Positions 14,420 through 23,129 of a stretch of 36,695 nt of DNA are shown here, piece by piece. The stretch is from an uncultured Acidimicrobiales bacterium (GTDB lineage: Bacteria; Actinomycetota; Acidimicrobiia; Acidimicrobiales; CADCSY01). The notes under the pieces are model-generated. The model was given only the letters and a program-made list of their open reading frames with translations, did not search any database and was not told the origin of the DNA. Each line of letters opens with the position of its first letter. Within the stretch, counting starts at the first letter, position 1. The stretch covers positions 1 through 36,695 of the forward strand of contig CADCSY010000134.1 in assembly GCA_902805555.1 (NCBI GenBank). Direction: 5' to 3'. A program made the translations under genes and the position numbers.

Positions 14420-14733
14420 CAGTCGAGGCGCTCGACGAAGAGGTGCATGGTCCCGCCGCAGGTCAGCCCGACCGCGAACGCCTCGTCGTCGCTGTAGCCG
14501 AAGGTGACGAGGCGCCCGGGCCCGTCTCCCGCCAGGACGTCGAGGGCCTCGGCGACCACCGCACCCTCGACGCAGCCGCCGGAGACCGAGCCCGCCACCT
14601 CCCCGTCGTCGCTGATGGCCATGGCGGCGCCGGGCAGACGGGGCCCCGAGCCCTCGAGGTCGACGAGGCGGGCGAGCGCCACCCGCTTGCCCTGCCGTCG
14701 CCAGCGCTCGATGTCGACCAGCACCTCCCTCAT
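14416..14733 (-). CDS. XdhC/CoxI N-terminal domain protein
   Basis: This is a 105-aa protein consisting only of the XdhC_CoxI N-terminal domain: KRVALARLVDLEGSGPRLPG, then GEVAGSVSGGCVEGAVV with the conserved GC(V/I)E cysteine (C54), and AFAVGLTCGGTMHLFVE. In many bacteria this domain and the Rossmann domain form one polypeptide of about 300-350 aa; here they are two ORFs joined by a 4-nt GTGA overlap, so they are probably made in equal amounts. The ATG at 14733 overlaps the CoxE stop as ATGA. The role is molybdenum-cofactor maturation of the CoxL proteins. Confidence 0.9.
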   Translation of the reverse strand: MREVLVDIERWRRQGKRVALARLVDLEGSGPRLPGAAMAISDDGEVAGSVSGGCVEGAVVAEALDVLAGDGPGRLVTFGYSDDEAFAVGLTCGGTMHLFVERLDW

Positions 14734-15884
14734 CGTGCGATCACCTCCACCAGGTCCTCGAGCGAGGCCACCGAGTGGCCCTCCACGAACTCGTCAACGT
14801 AGGGAAGCGCCGCTGCCATCCCTGCCGCCAGCGGGGCGTACCCGGGAGAGGCCTTGAGCGGGTTGACCCACACGACCCGGGAGGCGACCCGCTGCAGCCG
14901 GGCGAGGGCCTCGGCCAGGGTCGAGGCGTCGCCCCGCTCCCACCCGTCGGAGAGCACGACCACCACCGCTCCCCTGGCCATGCCCCGCACGCCCCAGGTG
15001 GCGGCGAACTCGGCGAGGCCCTCCCCGAGCCGGGTTCCGCCCGCCCAGTCGGGCACGGCGCCGGTGGCCGCCCGCAGCGCGGCGTCGGGGTCACGGGAGG
15101 AGAGCTCGCGGGTCACCCTCGTCAACCGCGTCCCGAGCGTGAACGCCTCGACGTGGGGCCGGCCCGCCACCGCCCCGTGGGCGAAGCGGAGCAGCGCGCG
15201 GGCGTAGGGCTCCATCGATCCGCTGACGTCGACGAGCAGCACGACCCGGCGCGGCCTGGTCCTCGGCTCCCGTCGCACGGGCCGCACGGGCTCCCCTCCC
15301 GCCCGCACCGACGCCCGCACGGTGCGGCGCAGGTCGGGACGTCCCCGTCGGCCGGGGCGGGCCTGCAGCCGCCGAGCGCGCCTGAGCGCCCCGCCGAACC
15401 GGACGCCTGCCATGAGCCGCAACGCCTCGGCCAGCTCGTCGGGGGTGCAGGTGGCGAGGTCGCGGTGGCGCAGCACCTCGGCGCGGCTGAAGCGGAGCAC
15501 CAGCGTCGGGGCCATCGGGTCGACACCCTCGTCCGCGCCTTCGCCCGGCGCCTCGTCGTCCTCGTCGTCCTCGACCAGCAGCGTGGCGGGCGGAGGCGCC
15601 AGCGCGCCCGGGACCGATCCGGCCGGGCCCCGGGCGAAGAAGGCGGCGAAGGCGGCGTCATAGGTGGGGGCGTCCTCGGGCGACGTGAGCAGCGTGGTCC
15701 GCCCTGCCCAGTAGACGAGGTCCTCGTCGCCCAGCCCGACCGCCTCGAGTGCGGCGGCGAAGGTGGCGACGGCACCGCCCGGGACGGCGACACCCGCATG
15801 GCGGAGGAGCCGGCCGAAGCTGACGGCCAGGCGGGCGCCGCGCTCGTCGCCGCCCGCGATCACGGCAGGGCCGGGATCAGCCAC
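14730..15884 (-). CDS. coxE: CoxE-family von Willebrand factor A domain protein
   Basis: This is a 384-aa protein. The first 175 residues are the CoxE-type N-terminal region, with an acidic insert (LLVEDDEDDEAPGEGADE). An Arg-rich stretch (RRLQARPGRRGRPDLRRTVR) then precedes the VWA domain, whose MIDAS metal site starts VVLLVDVSGSMEP (D219-x-S-x-S). AGGTRLGEGLAEF (MIDAS threonine) and VVVLSDGWERGD complete it. CoxE partners the MoxR ATPase CoxD; in carboxidotrophs the pair is required to build the copper/sulfur centre of CO dehydrogenase. Form II enzymes lack the cysteine that binds copper, so here the pair may remodel another step. The GTG at 15884 overlaps the MoxR stop by 8 nt; no ribosome binding site is evident, consistent with coupling. 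Confidence 0.9.
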   Translation of the reverse strand: MADPGPAVIAGGDERGARLAVSFGRLLRHAGVAVPGGAVATFAAALEAVGLGDEDLVYWAGRTTLLTSPEDAPTYDAAFAAFFARGPAGSVPGALAPPPATLLVEDDEDDEAPGEGADEGVDPMAPTLVLRFSRAEVLRHRDLATCTPDELAEALRLMAGVRFGGALRRARRLQARPGRRGRPDLRRTVRASVRAGGEPVRPVRREPRTRPRRVVLLVDVSGSMEPYARALLRFAHGAVAGRPHVEAFTLGTRLTRVTRELSSRDPDAALRAATGAVPDWAGGTRLGEGLAEFAATWGVRGMARGAVVVVLSDGWERGDASTLAEALARLQRVASRVVWVNPLKASPGYAPLAAGMAAALPYVDEFVEGHSVASLEDLVEVIAR

Positions 15885-16815
15885 TGCGGGCCACGGCGGC
15901 TCGCACCAGCTCGGCCACCCCTGCGCGCCGGACCCGCTCCTGGTCCTCGCGGTACTTCATGGCGGCGCCGAGGGTGCGCTCGACGACCGACTCGTCGAGC
16001 TCGCTCCGGCCCAGGGCGGCGACGGCCGAGGCCCAGTCGATGGTCTCGGCCACGCCGGGGGGCTTGTAGAGGCCGAGGCCGCGGACCTGCTCGACCATGG
16101 CCGCCACCTGGCGGGCGAGGGACGCTGCCACCTGCGGCGCCCGGAGGGCCACGATGGCGACCTCCCGCTCGAAGGCCGGGTGCTCGACCCAGTGGTAGAG
16201 GCAGCGCCGCTTGAGGGCGTCGTGGACGTCTCGTGTCCGGTTCGACGTCACGATCACCACCGGCGGCACCGCTGCGCTGAACGTGCCGAGCTCGGGCACG
16301 GTCACTGCGTAGTCGGCCAGGACCTCGAGCAGGAACGCCTCGAACTCGTCGTCGGCCCGGTCGACCTCGTCGATGAGGAGGACCGGAGGCGGGCCCGCGC
16401 GGTGGTCGATGGCGGCCAGCAACGGCCGGCGCACGAGGAACCGCTCCGACCACAGCTGGTCCGTCAGGTCGTCGGCCCCGGTGGCGGCAGCCGTCCCCGC
16501 CGCCTCGGCCGCCCGGAGGTGGAGCAGCTGGCGTGCGTAGTCCCACTCGTAGACGGCCTGGGCCACGTCGATGCCCTCGTAGCACTGCAGCCGGATGAGC
16601 TCCCCACCCGTCCACCGGGACAGGACGCGCGCCACCTCGGTCTTGCCCACCCCCGCCTCGCCCTCGAGCAGCAGCGGCCGCTGCAGCGCGAGCGCGAGGA
16701 AGATGGCCGTGGCCAGGCCGTCGTCGGGCAGGTACCCGTGGTCGGTCAGGCCGGCGGCCACCGCCTCGACCGACGCGGGGCCGGTCGCGGGCTCCGGGTC
16801 GACCCCGGTGCTCAC
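15877..16815 (-). CDS. coxD: MoxR-type AAA+ ATPase (CoxD)
   Basis: This is a 312-aa protein. The Walker A motif GEAGVGKTE lies at 52-60, Walker B LLIDEVDRAD at 146-155, sensor-1 region VVIVTSNRTRDVHDALKRRC (Asn and arginine finger), and the MoxR lid domain follows to the end. HVLRAPQV-like ALRAPQVAASLARQV is the sensor-2 side. CoxD in O. carboxidovorans is a membrane-associated AAA+ chaperone that unfolds or remodels apo-CO dehydrogenase for metal-sulfur insertion together with CoxE. The GTG start at 16815 lies 55 nt after coxM, the largest gap in the coxS-to-coxE stretch; a G-rich ribosome binding site (GGGGGCGG) is present, so it can be translated even if coxM translation ends early at the TAG. 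Confidence 0.92.
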   Translation of the reverse strand: MSTGVDPEPATGPASVEAVAAGLTDHGYLPDDGLATAIFLALALQRPLLLEGEAGVGKTEVARVLSRWTGGELIRLQCYEGIDVAQAVYEWDYARQLLHLRAAEAAGTAAATGADDLTDQLWSERFLVRRPLLAAIDHRAGPPPVLLIDEVDRADDEFEAFLLEVLADYAVTVPELGTFSAAVPPVVIVTSNRTRDVHDALKRRCLYHWVEHPAFEREVAIVALRAPQVAASLARQVAAMVEQVRGLGLYKPPGVAETIDWASAVAALGRSELDESVVERTLGAAMKYREDQERVRRAGVAELVRAAVARSG

Positions 16816-16870
16816 GCCGGCACCGCCCCCGCCTCGGTTCCCGCACGGCTGCGCCCCGCGCCACCCGACG

Positions 16871-17689
16871 TCAGCTCGCCTCCTCCAGCGCCCGGCGCAC
16901 GAGCACCTTGGCCAGGTGGCGGCGGTACTCGGTGCTGGCGTTGAGGTCGCTCGGCGGGTCGAGGCCGGCGTCGGCCTGCTGGGCGGCGTCCTCGACCGAT
17001 GCGCCGCTGCTCAGCGCCTCTTCGACCCCGGTGGCCCGCACGAGCGTCGAGCTCATGTTGACCAGCGCCACCCCCGTCGAGCCGTTGCGCACCGCGGCGA
17101 CGCCGACGATGGCCCAGTCCTGGGCCCGGCGGTTGAACTTCTGGTACTACCAGCCGGCACCGGCGAGCTTGGGGAACCGGATCTCGGTGAGCATCTCGTC
17201 GGGCGCCAGCGCCGTCTCGAGGAAGCCGAGGAAGAAGTCGGTGGCTGCGATCTCGCGCTCGCCGCCGGGACCCCTGGCCACCAGGGTGGCGCCGCAGGCG
17301 AGCACCACGGCGGGCAGGTCCGAGGCAGGGTCGCCGTGGGCGACGCTGCCGCCGATCGTGCCCCGGTGGCGCACCTGGGGGTCACCGACGAGGGAGGCGA
17401 CGTGTCCGAGGATCGGCACCTCCGCTGCGAGGACGTCGGAGATCTCGAGGTCGCGGTGGCGGGTCAGCGCGCCCACCGCCACGTGGTCACCCGCGTCCCG
17501 GACGTAGGACAGGTCTCGCAGCCTCCCGACGTCGACGAGGACGCCAGGGGTTGCGAGGCGCAGCTTCATGAGCGGGAGGAGGGAGTGCCCCCCGGCGAGG
17601 AGCTTGGCCTCGTCGCCGTGCTGGGCGAGGAGGGCGAGGGCCTCCTCGGTCGAGCCAGCCCGCTCGTAGTCGAAGGAGACGGGGATCAT
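16871..17689 (-). pseudogene. coxM: CoxM FAD-binding subunit, interrupted by an in-frame TAG at codon 181
   Basis: The frame encodes a CODH/xanthine-dehydrogenase FAD subunit: AGGHS at 32-36 and TIGGSVAHGDPASDLP at 111-126 bind FAD. After Trp180 comes TAG (17147-17149), then 91 further codons in the same frame, starting YQKFNRRAQDWAIVGVAAV and ending at a normal TGA. That second part is the C-terminal CO_deh_flav_C domain. Intact relatives read W-S-Y-Q-K-F at this junction, so a single TCG-to-TAG change explains the break. Without readthrough, only the FAD-binding domain (180 aa) is made. Start ATG 17689 has AGGAGG 7 nt upstream and overlaps the coxL1 stop (ATGA). The electron route from [2Fe-2S] centres to FAD and then quinones depends on this subunit. 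Sequencing error is possible. Confidence 0.85.
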
Positions 17690-20162
17690 GTCGGGACCTC
17701 CTGGTCCTTTGCGGGCTGGTCCGTTGCGGGCTGGTCCCTTGCGGGCTGGTCGGGTGCGGGCTGCTGGCCCTCGGCGGCGTCGCCGGCGGGGTGCCCCGTC
17801 GCCGCCTGGATGGTGTCCCACACCCGCCACGGCGAGGCGGGCATCCGCACGTCGGTGACGCCGAGCGGGCGCAGGGCGTCGACGATGCCGTTGATCACGG
17901 CCGGCGTGGCGGCGATGCACCCCGCCTCGCCGATCCCCTTCACGCCCATGGGGTTGGTGGGGCTCGGCGTGACCGTGCTCGCCAACCGGAAGCTCGGCAG
18001 GTCGGGTGACGAGGGCACGAGGTAGTCGGCCAGGGTGGCGGAGCGGAGGTTGCCCTCCTCGTCGTACACCGCCTCCTCGAACAGCGCCTGGGCGATGCCC
18101 TGGGCGATGCCACCGTGCACCTGGCCCTCGACGATCAGCGGGTTCACCTGGTTGCCGCAGTCGTCGACCGCCACGTAGTCGCGGAGCCTGACCGAGCCCG
18201 TCTCGGTGTCGACCTCCACGACGCACACGTGGGCACCGAAGGGGAACGTGAAGTTCGGCGGGTCCCACGTGACCTGGGCCTCGAGGTTCGGCTCCACGCC
18301 CTCCGGCAGGTCGTGGGCGGTGAAGGCGGCGTAGGCGACGGCAGCCATCGTCATCGACCGGGACGGCGTGCCCTTCACCGAGAACGTGCCGTCCGAGAAG
18401 GCGAGGTCGTCCTCCGCCGCCTCCAGCTGGTGGGCGGCGATCGAGCGGGCCTTGGCGATGACCTTCTCGGTGGCGAACCACAGCGCGCTGCCACCGACCG
18501 ACAGCGAGCGGGAGCCGTAGGTGTCGAGCCCGAGCGGGCTGATGGCGGTGTCGGAGTGGAGGACCTCGACGTCGTCGGGGTCGACCCCGAGCCGGTCGGC
18601 CGCGATCATCGACCAGGACGTCTCGTGGCCCTGGCCGTGCGGCGTGGTCCCGGTGATGACGAGCACCTTGCCTGTGGGCAGCATCCGGACCGTGGCCGAC
18701 TCCCACCCTCCTGCGGAGTAGTTCAGGGAGGCGAGCACCTTGGAGGGGGCGAGCCCGCACATCTCGACGTAGGTGGACAGGCCGATGCCGAGCTGGGTGA
18801 GGTCGCCCGAGGCCCGCCGGCGCTCCTGCTCGGCCCGCAGGGCGTCGTAGCCGACGAGGTCGAGCGCCTTCGCCAGCGCAGGCTCGTAGTCGCCGCTGTC
18901 GAACACCAGGCCCGGCGCCGAGCTGTACGGGAACTCCCGGATGAAGTTCCGCCGTCGGATCTCCGCCGGGTCGACGCCCATCTGGGCGGCGAGCGCGTCG
19001 ACGGCCCGTTCGATGGCGTAGTTGGCCTCGGGCCGACCGGCCCCCCGGTAGGCGTCGGTCGGGGTCTTGTTGGTGAAGACGCCGGTGCACTCGAAGGCGT
19101 AGGCGGGGACGTCGTAGCACCCGTGGTACAGGAACGCCCCGAGCAGGGGGATGCCGGGCGTGATGAGCTGCAGGTAGGCGCCCATGTCGGCGAGGAGGCG
19201 CACCCTGATGCCGGTGATGCGGCCGTCGCCGTCGGCTGCGAGCTCGATGTGCTGGTGCTGTGCCCGGCCCTGGATCGTCGCGGTGCCGGCCTCGGTGCGC
19301 TCCTCGGTCCAGCGGATCGGCCGCCCCAGCTTGCGGGCCAGGGCGACCGCGAGGACCTCCTCGGCGTACACGTCGAGCTTGGAGCCGAAGCCGCCGCCGA
19401 CGGACGGGGCGATGACCCGGAGCTTCTGCTCGGGGACGCCGACCGTGAGGCCGAGCATGACCTTGAGGATGTGGGGGATCTGGGTGGAGGTGTAGACGAC
19501 GTAGTCCCCGTCGTAGGGCGCCGGCACGACGGCGACGTTGCGGGTCTCCATCGGTGAGGGCAGCAGCCGCTGCTGGACGTAGTCCTCGCTCACGGTGTGC
19601 GCTGCCTCGGCGAAGGCCCGGTCGACCGCCTCCGGCTCGGGAGACAGCACCCAGGTGTAGGACGTGTTCGTGCCGAGGTCGGCGTGGATCACGTTCCGGT
19701 CGCTGAGGGCGTCGTCGAGGTCGACGGCGACCGGAAGCGGCTCGTACTCCACGACGACGTGGTCCATCGCGTCGACCGCTGCGGTGCGGGTCTCGGCCAC
19801 CACCACCGCCACCGCGTCGCCCACGTAGCACGCCTTCCCCACGGCCACCGGCAGGTGGGCGGGGTTCTTCATGTCGTCGGTGACGGCCCAGGCGCAGGGC
19901 ATGGGGGCGGCCCACTCACCTTCGAGGTCGGCGCCGGCGTAGGCGGCGACGACACCCGGCTGCTCGAGAGCCCCGGAGAGGTCGATCGACGCGAGCCGGG
20001 CATGAGCCATCGTGCTGCGCACGATCCCGAGCCACAGCGCACCGGTCAGGACGAGGTCGTCGGTGAAGCGGGCCTCGCCGGTGAGCAGCGCGGGGTCCTC
20101 TCGGCGGACCCGTCGGCTGCCGATGAACGCGGGTGACGCCGCCGGGGCGTCGATGGTGTCGG

Positions 20163-20166
<4 letters not shown>
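17686..20166 (-). CDS. coxL: CoxL1: form II CO-dehydrogenase-like molybdenum large subunit
   Basis: This is an 826-aa molybdopterin-binding large subunit of the xanthine oxidase family. [17 protein letters not shown] starts the first domain. VGGGFGSK (256-263) binds the cofactor dithiolene region, and the active-site loop reads AYRGAGR (372-378). That is the form II signature; form I CO dehydrogenases have AYx[15 protein letters not shown] (508-518) and KGIGEAG (743-749, with catalytic Glu747) are conserved. Form II enzymes are not proven to oxidise CO; aldehydes or N-heterocycles are possible substrates. The last 25 residues contain four PAxDQ repeats absent from the family. The GTG start overlaps the coxS stop (GTGA), and the stop overlaps the coxM start (ATGA). 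Confidence 0.93.
17701..17760. repeat. Four tandem 15-nt units at the 3' end of coxL1
   Basis: On the plus strand the unit is CTGGTCCNTTGCGGG, at 17701, 17716, 17731 and 17746. The first three differ at essentially one position; the fourth is more changed. It encodes PAxDQ four times and keeps the frame. Confidence 0.8.
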
Positions 20167-20657
<491 letters not shown>

Positions 20658-20786
20658 GGACGCTCCCCTCCTGCTGTTCCCTGCGTGGCACGTGCGTGTC
20701 CAGCACCTCGCGGTCCTGCACCAGCCGGAGACCGCGGGCTCATCATGTCGCCGTCGGCGGCGCTGCGCTGCCTGGACCGACCGGCC

Positions 20787-23069
20787 TCACGCTGCGCTCC
20801 CGTTCGCGACGGCCGAGATCGCCCGCCACACCCGTTCGGACGTGGCCGGCATGTCGACGTGGCGGACGCCGAGGTGGGCGAGCGCGTCGACCACGGCGGA
20901 CTGCACCGCCGGCGTCGAGCCGATCGTTCCCGACTCCCCGATCCCCTTCGCCCCCATCGGGTTGACGGGCGTGGGCGTCTCCATGGCGACGAGCTCGAAG
21001 CTCGGCAGCTCGCACGCCGACACGAAGGCGTAGTCGGCGAAGTTCGACGTGACCGGGTTGCCGTCGGCGTCGTAGACGATCTCCTCGAGGAGGGCCTGGG
21101 CCACCCCCTGGGCGATGCCGCCGTGGCGCTGCCCCTCCACGAGCAGCGGGTTGAGGAGGCGCCCGGCGTCGTCGACGGTGATCATCCGCACCAGCGTCAC
21201 CTTGCCGGTGTCGAGGTCGACCTCGACCACCGCGACGTGGGCCCCGAACGGGAACGTGGGGCTCTCCGCCGTGAACTCGGTCTCGACGTCGAGACCCCCC
21301 TCGCCGGCCGCGGCCGCCACCTCGACCCACGTCTTGGACACCGCAGGGGTCCCCCGCACGTGGAAGCGCCCCGACTGGGCGTCGAGCACGACGTCGTCGG
21401 GGTTCGCCTCGAGCAGGTCACCGGCGAGGCCGCGGGCGACGTCGAGCACCTTGCCGGCCGCCTCGTGCACCGCCGTGCCGCCGAGCTGGAGCGAGCGCGA
21501 CCCGAAGGTGCCGACGCCGTTGGGGATGAGGTCGGTGTCCCCGTGCACGACCTGGATGTCGTCCATCGGGATGCCGAGCCGGTCGCTCACGATCATCGAC
21601 CACGACGTCACGTGGCCCTGGCCGTGGGGCGAGGTGCCGGTGTAGACGGTCGCCGTCCCGTCGGCGTTGACGACCACCCGACCGTGCTCGCCCCCCGCCG
21701 TGGGACCGGCGGTGACCTCGACGTAGATCGAGATCCCGATGCCGACGGCGACGCGTCCGCCCTCCTGCCGCCGCCTGGCCTGCTCGGCCCGCAGCTGCTC
21801 GTACCCCGAGGCCTCGAGGGCCCGGTCGAGGGCGCCGGTGTAGTCGCCGATGTCGTAGGTCGTGCCGACGGCGGTGGTGTAGGGGAAGGCGTCGGTCGGG
21901 ATGAGGTTCTTGCGCCTGACCTCGGCCGGGTCCATGCCGATCTCGGCTGCGAAGAGGTCCATCGCCCGCTCGCCCGCAGCGGTCGCCTCCGGCCGTCCTG
22001 CGCCCCGGTAGGCGACGGTCGGGGCGGTGTTGGTCGCGACGCTCCTGAGGTTGCACTCGACCTTCGGGAACGCGTACACGCCCGCCGACATCGTGCGCGT
22101 CAGGTACGGGAGGATCCCCCCCATCGCGGGGTAGGCGCCGGTGTCCTGCAGCAGCTCGAGGCGGTAGGCCTCGACGGTCCCGTCACGGCGGCCCCCGATC
22201 GTGAGCCGCTGGATCTGGGCCCGACCGTGGCCCATGTTCGTCATGTTCTCGGTGCGCGTCTCGACCCAGCGCACGGGCCGGCCGAGGTGGCGGGCCGCCC
22301 ACGCGACCACGATGTCCTCCGCCGAGCAGCCGATCTTGGCCCCGAAGCCGCCACCGACGTCCGGTGCGATGAGGTGGACCGTGCCCGGTTCGAGGCCGAG
22401 GGCCGTCTGGATCGTGTCCCGGCTGGCCTGGGGGGCCTGGGTGCTGCACCAGTACGTGCAGCGACCGTCCTCGCCCCAGGCTGCGGCTCCGGCCCGCACC
22501 TCGAGCGGGGCCCCCGCCACCCGCTGGTTCACGACCCGCTGCGAGACCACCACCTCGCAGCCTTCGAACAGGTCCGGGTCGGAGCCGAAGTCCATCTCCA
22601 TCGCCAGGTTCGTCCCCGCCTCGCCGTGGAGCACGACCTCGTCCCGCACCGCGTCCTCGGGGTCGACCACCGCCTGCAGCGGCTCGTAGTCGACGAAGAC
22701 CAGCTCGGCCGCGTCCTCGCCCGAGGGTCCGTCCTCCGACAGCACGAGCGCCACCGGCTCCCCCACGAACCGCACCGTCCCGTCGGCCAGCAGCGGGCGG
22801 ACCATGGACTGGTTCAGCAGGGGGATGGAGGGCGGGAGCGGCGCCAGCCCCAGGTCCGCCCCGGTGAGCACAGCGATGACACCGGGGGCGGCCTGCGCCT
22901 CGGTCACGTCGATCGACGAGATCCGGGCGTGGGCCATGGTCGAGCGCACGAACGTGGCCCTGGCCGCGCCCTCGAGGCGGGGATCTCGGACGTCGTCGAC
23001 GTAGGTGCCCCCGACCGTGAGGAACTTCGGGTCCTCCTTGCGCACGACACGAGTGCCGAGAATGCTCAT
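20787..23069 (-). CDS. CoxL2: second form II CO-dehydrogenase-like large subunit
   Basis: This is a 760-aa paralogue of CoxL1 and the first gene of the operon. It starts MSILGTRVVRKEDPKFLTVG, has VGGGFGAK (238-245), the active-site loop AYRGAGR (353-359), SPHGQGHVTSW and KGIGESG (708-714, catalytic Glu712). The two large subunits share layout but differ throughout, for example QRVVNQRVAGAPLEVRAG here against [18 protein letters not shown] in CoxL1 at the substrate-side segment. They are therefore old paralogues and probably prefer different substrates. ATG 23069 is chosen because AGGGGGG lies 4 nt upstream and the family begins near here; an upstream GTG at 23099 would overlap the -10 box. 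Confidence 0.92.
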   Translation of the reverse strand: MSILGTRVVRKEDPKFLTVGGTYVDDVRDPRLEGAARATFVRSTMAHARISSIDVTEAQAAPGVIAVLTGADLGLAPLPPSIPLLNQSMVRPLLADGTVRFVGEPVALVLSEDGPSGEDAAELVFVDYEPLQAVVDPEDAVRDEVVLHGEAGTNLAMEMDFGSDPDLFEGCEVVVSQRVVNQRVAGAPLEVRAGAAAWGEDGRCTYWCSTQAPQASRDTIQTALGLEPGTVHLIAPDVGGGFGAKIGCSAEDIVVAWAARHLGRPVRWVETRTENMTNMGHGRAQIQRLTIGGRRDGTVEAYRLELLQDTGAYPAMGGILPYLTRTMSAGVYAFPKVECNLRSVATNTAPTVAYRGAGRPEATAAGERAMDLFAAEIGMDPAEVRRKNLIPTDAFPYTTAVGTTYDIGDYTGALDRALEASGYEQLRAEQARRRQEGGRVAVGIGISIYVEVTAGPTAGGEHGRVVVNADGTATVYTGTSPHGQGHVTSWSMIVSDRLGIPMDDIQVVHGDTDLIPNGVGTFGSRSLQLGGTAVHEAAGKVLDVARGLAGDLLEANPDDVVLDAQSGRFHVRGTPAVSKTWVEVAAAAGEGGLDVETEFTAESPTFPFGAHVAVVEVDLDTGKVTLVRMITVDDAGRLLNPLLVEGQRHGGIAQGVAQALLEEIVYDADGNPVTSNFADYAFVSACELPSFELVAMETPTPVNPMGAKGIGESGTIGSTPAVQSAVVDALAHLGVRHVDMPATSERVWRAISAVANGSAA

Positions 23070-23097
23070 TCGCCCCCCTGGGTCCGGCGTCGGGGTC

Positions 23098-23103
23098 ACC
23101 CTA
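23098..23103 (-). promoter_or_regulatory. TAGGGT -10 box of the cox operon
   Basis: On the minus strand TAGGGT lies 29 nt before ATG 23069, which would leave a leader of about 20-25 nt containing the AGGGGGG ribosome binding site. It lies 12 nt from the oppositely oriented TAGGGT of the glycosyltransferase gene. Confidence 0.4.
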
Positions 23104-23115
23104 ACGAGGCGGCAG

Positions 23116-23121
23116 TAGGGT
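23116..23121 (+). promoter_or_regulatory. TAGGGT -10 box, leaderless start of the GT-C glycosyltransferase
   Basis: TAGGGT ends 8 nt before GTG 23130 and no ribosome binding site is visible. The same hexamer faces the other way at 23098-23103. Confidence 0.45.
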
Positions 23122-23129
23122 TCGAGCCC

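Noticed and set aside
17147-17149. Genetic-code reassignment of UAG or suppression by the nearby tRNA with anticodon UAA
   Set aside because: TAG ends several normal genes in this window, and anticodon UAA pairs with UUA, not UAG.
17701-17760. CRISPR-like array
   Set aside because: The units are directly adjacent without spacers, are 15 nt long, and keep the coxL1 reading frame.
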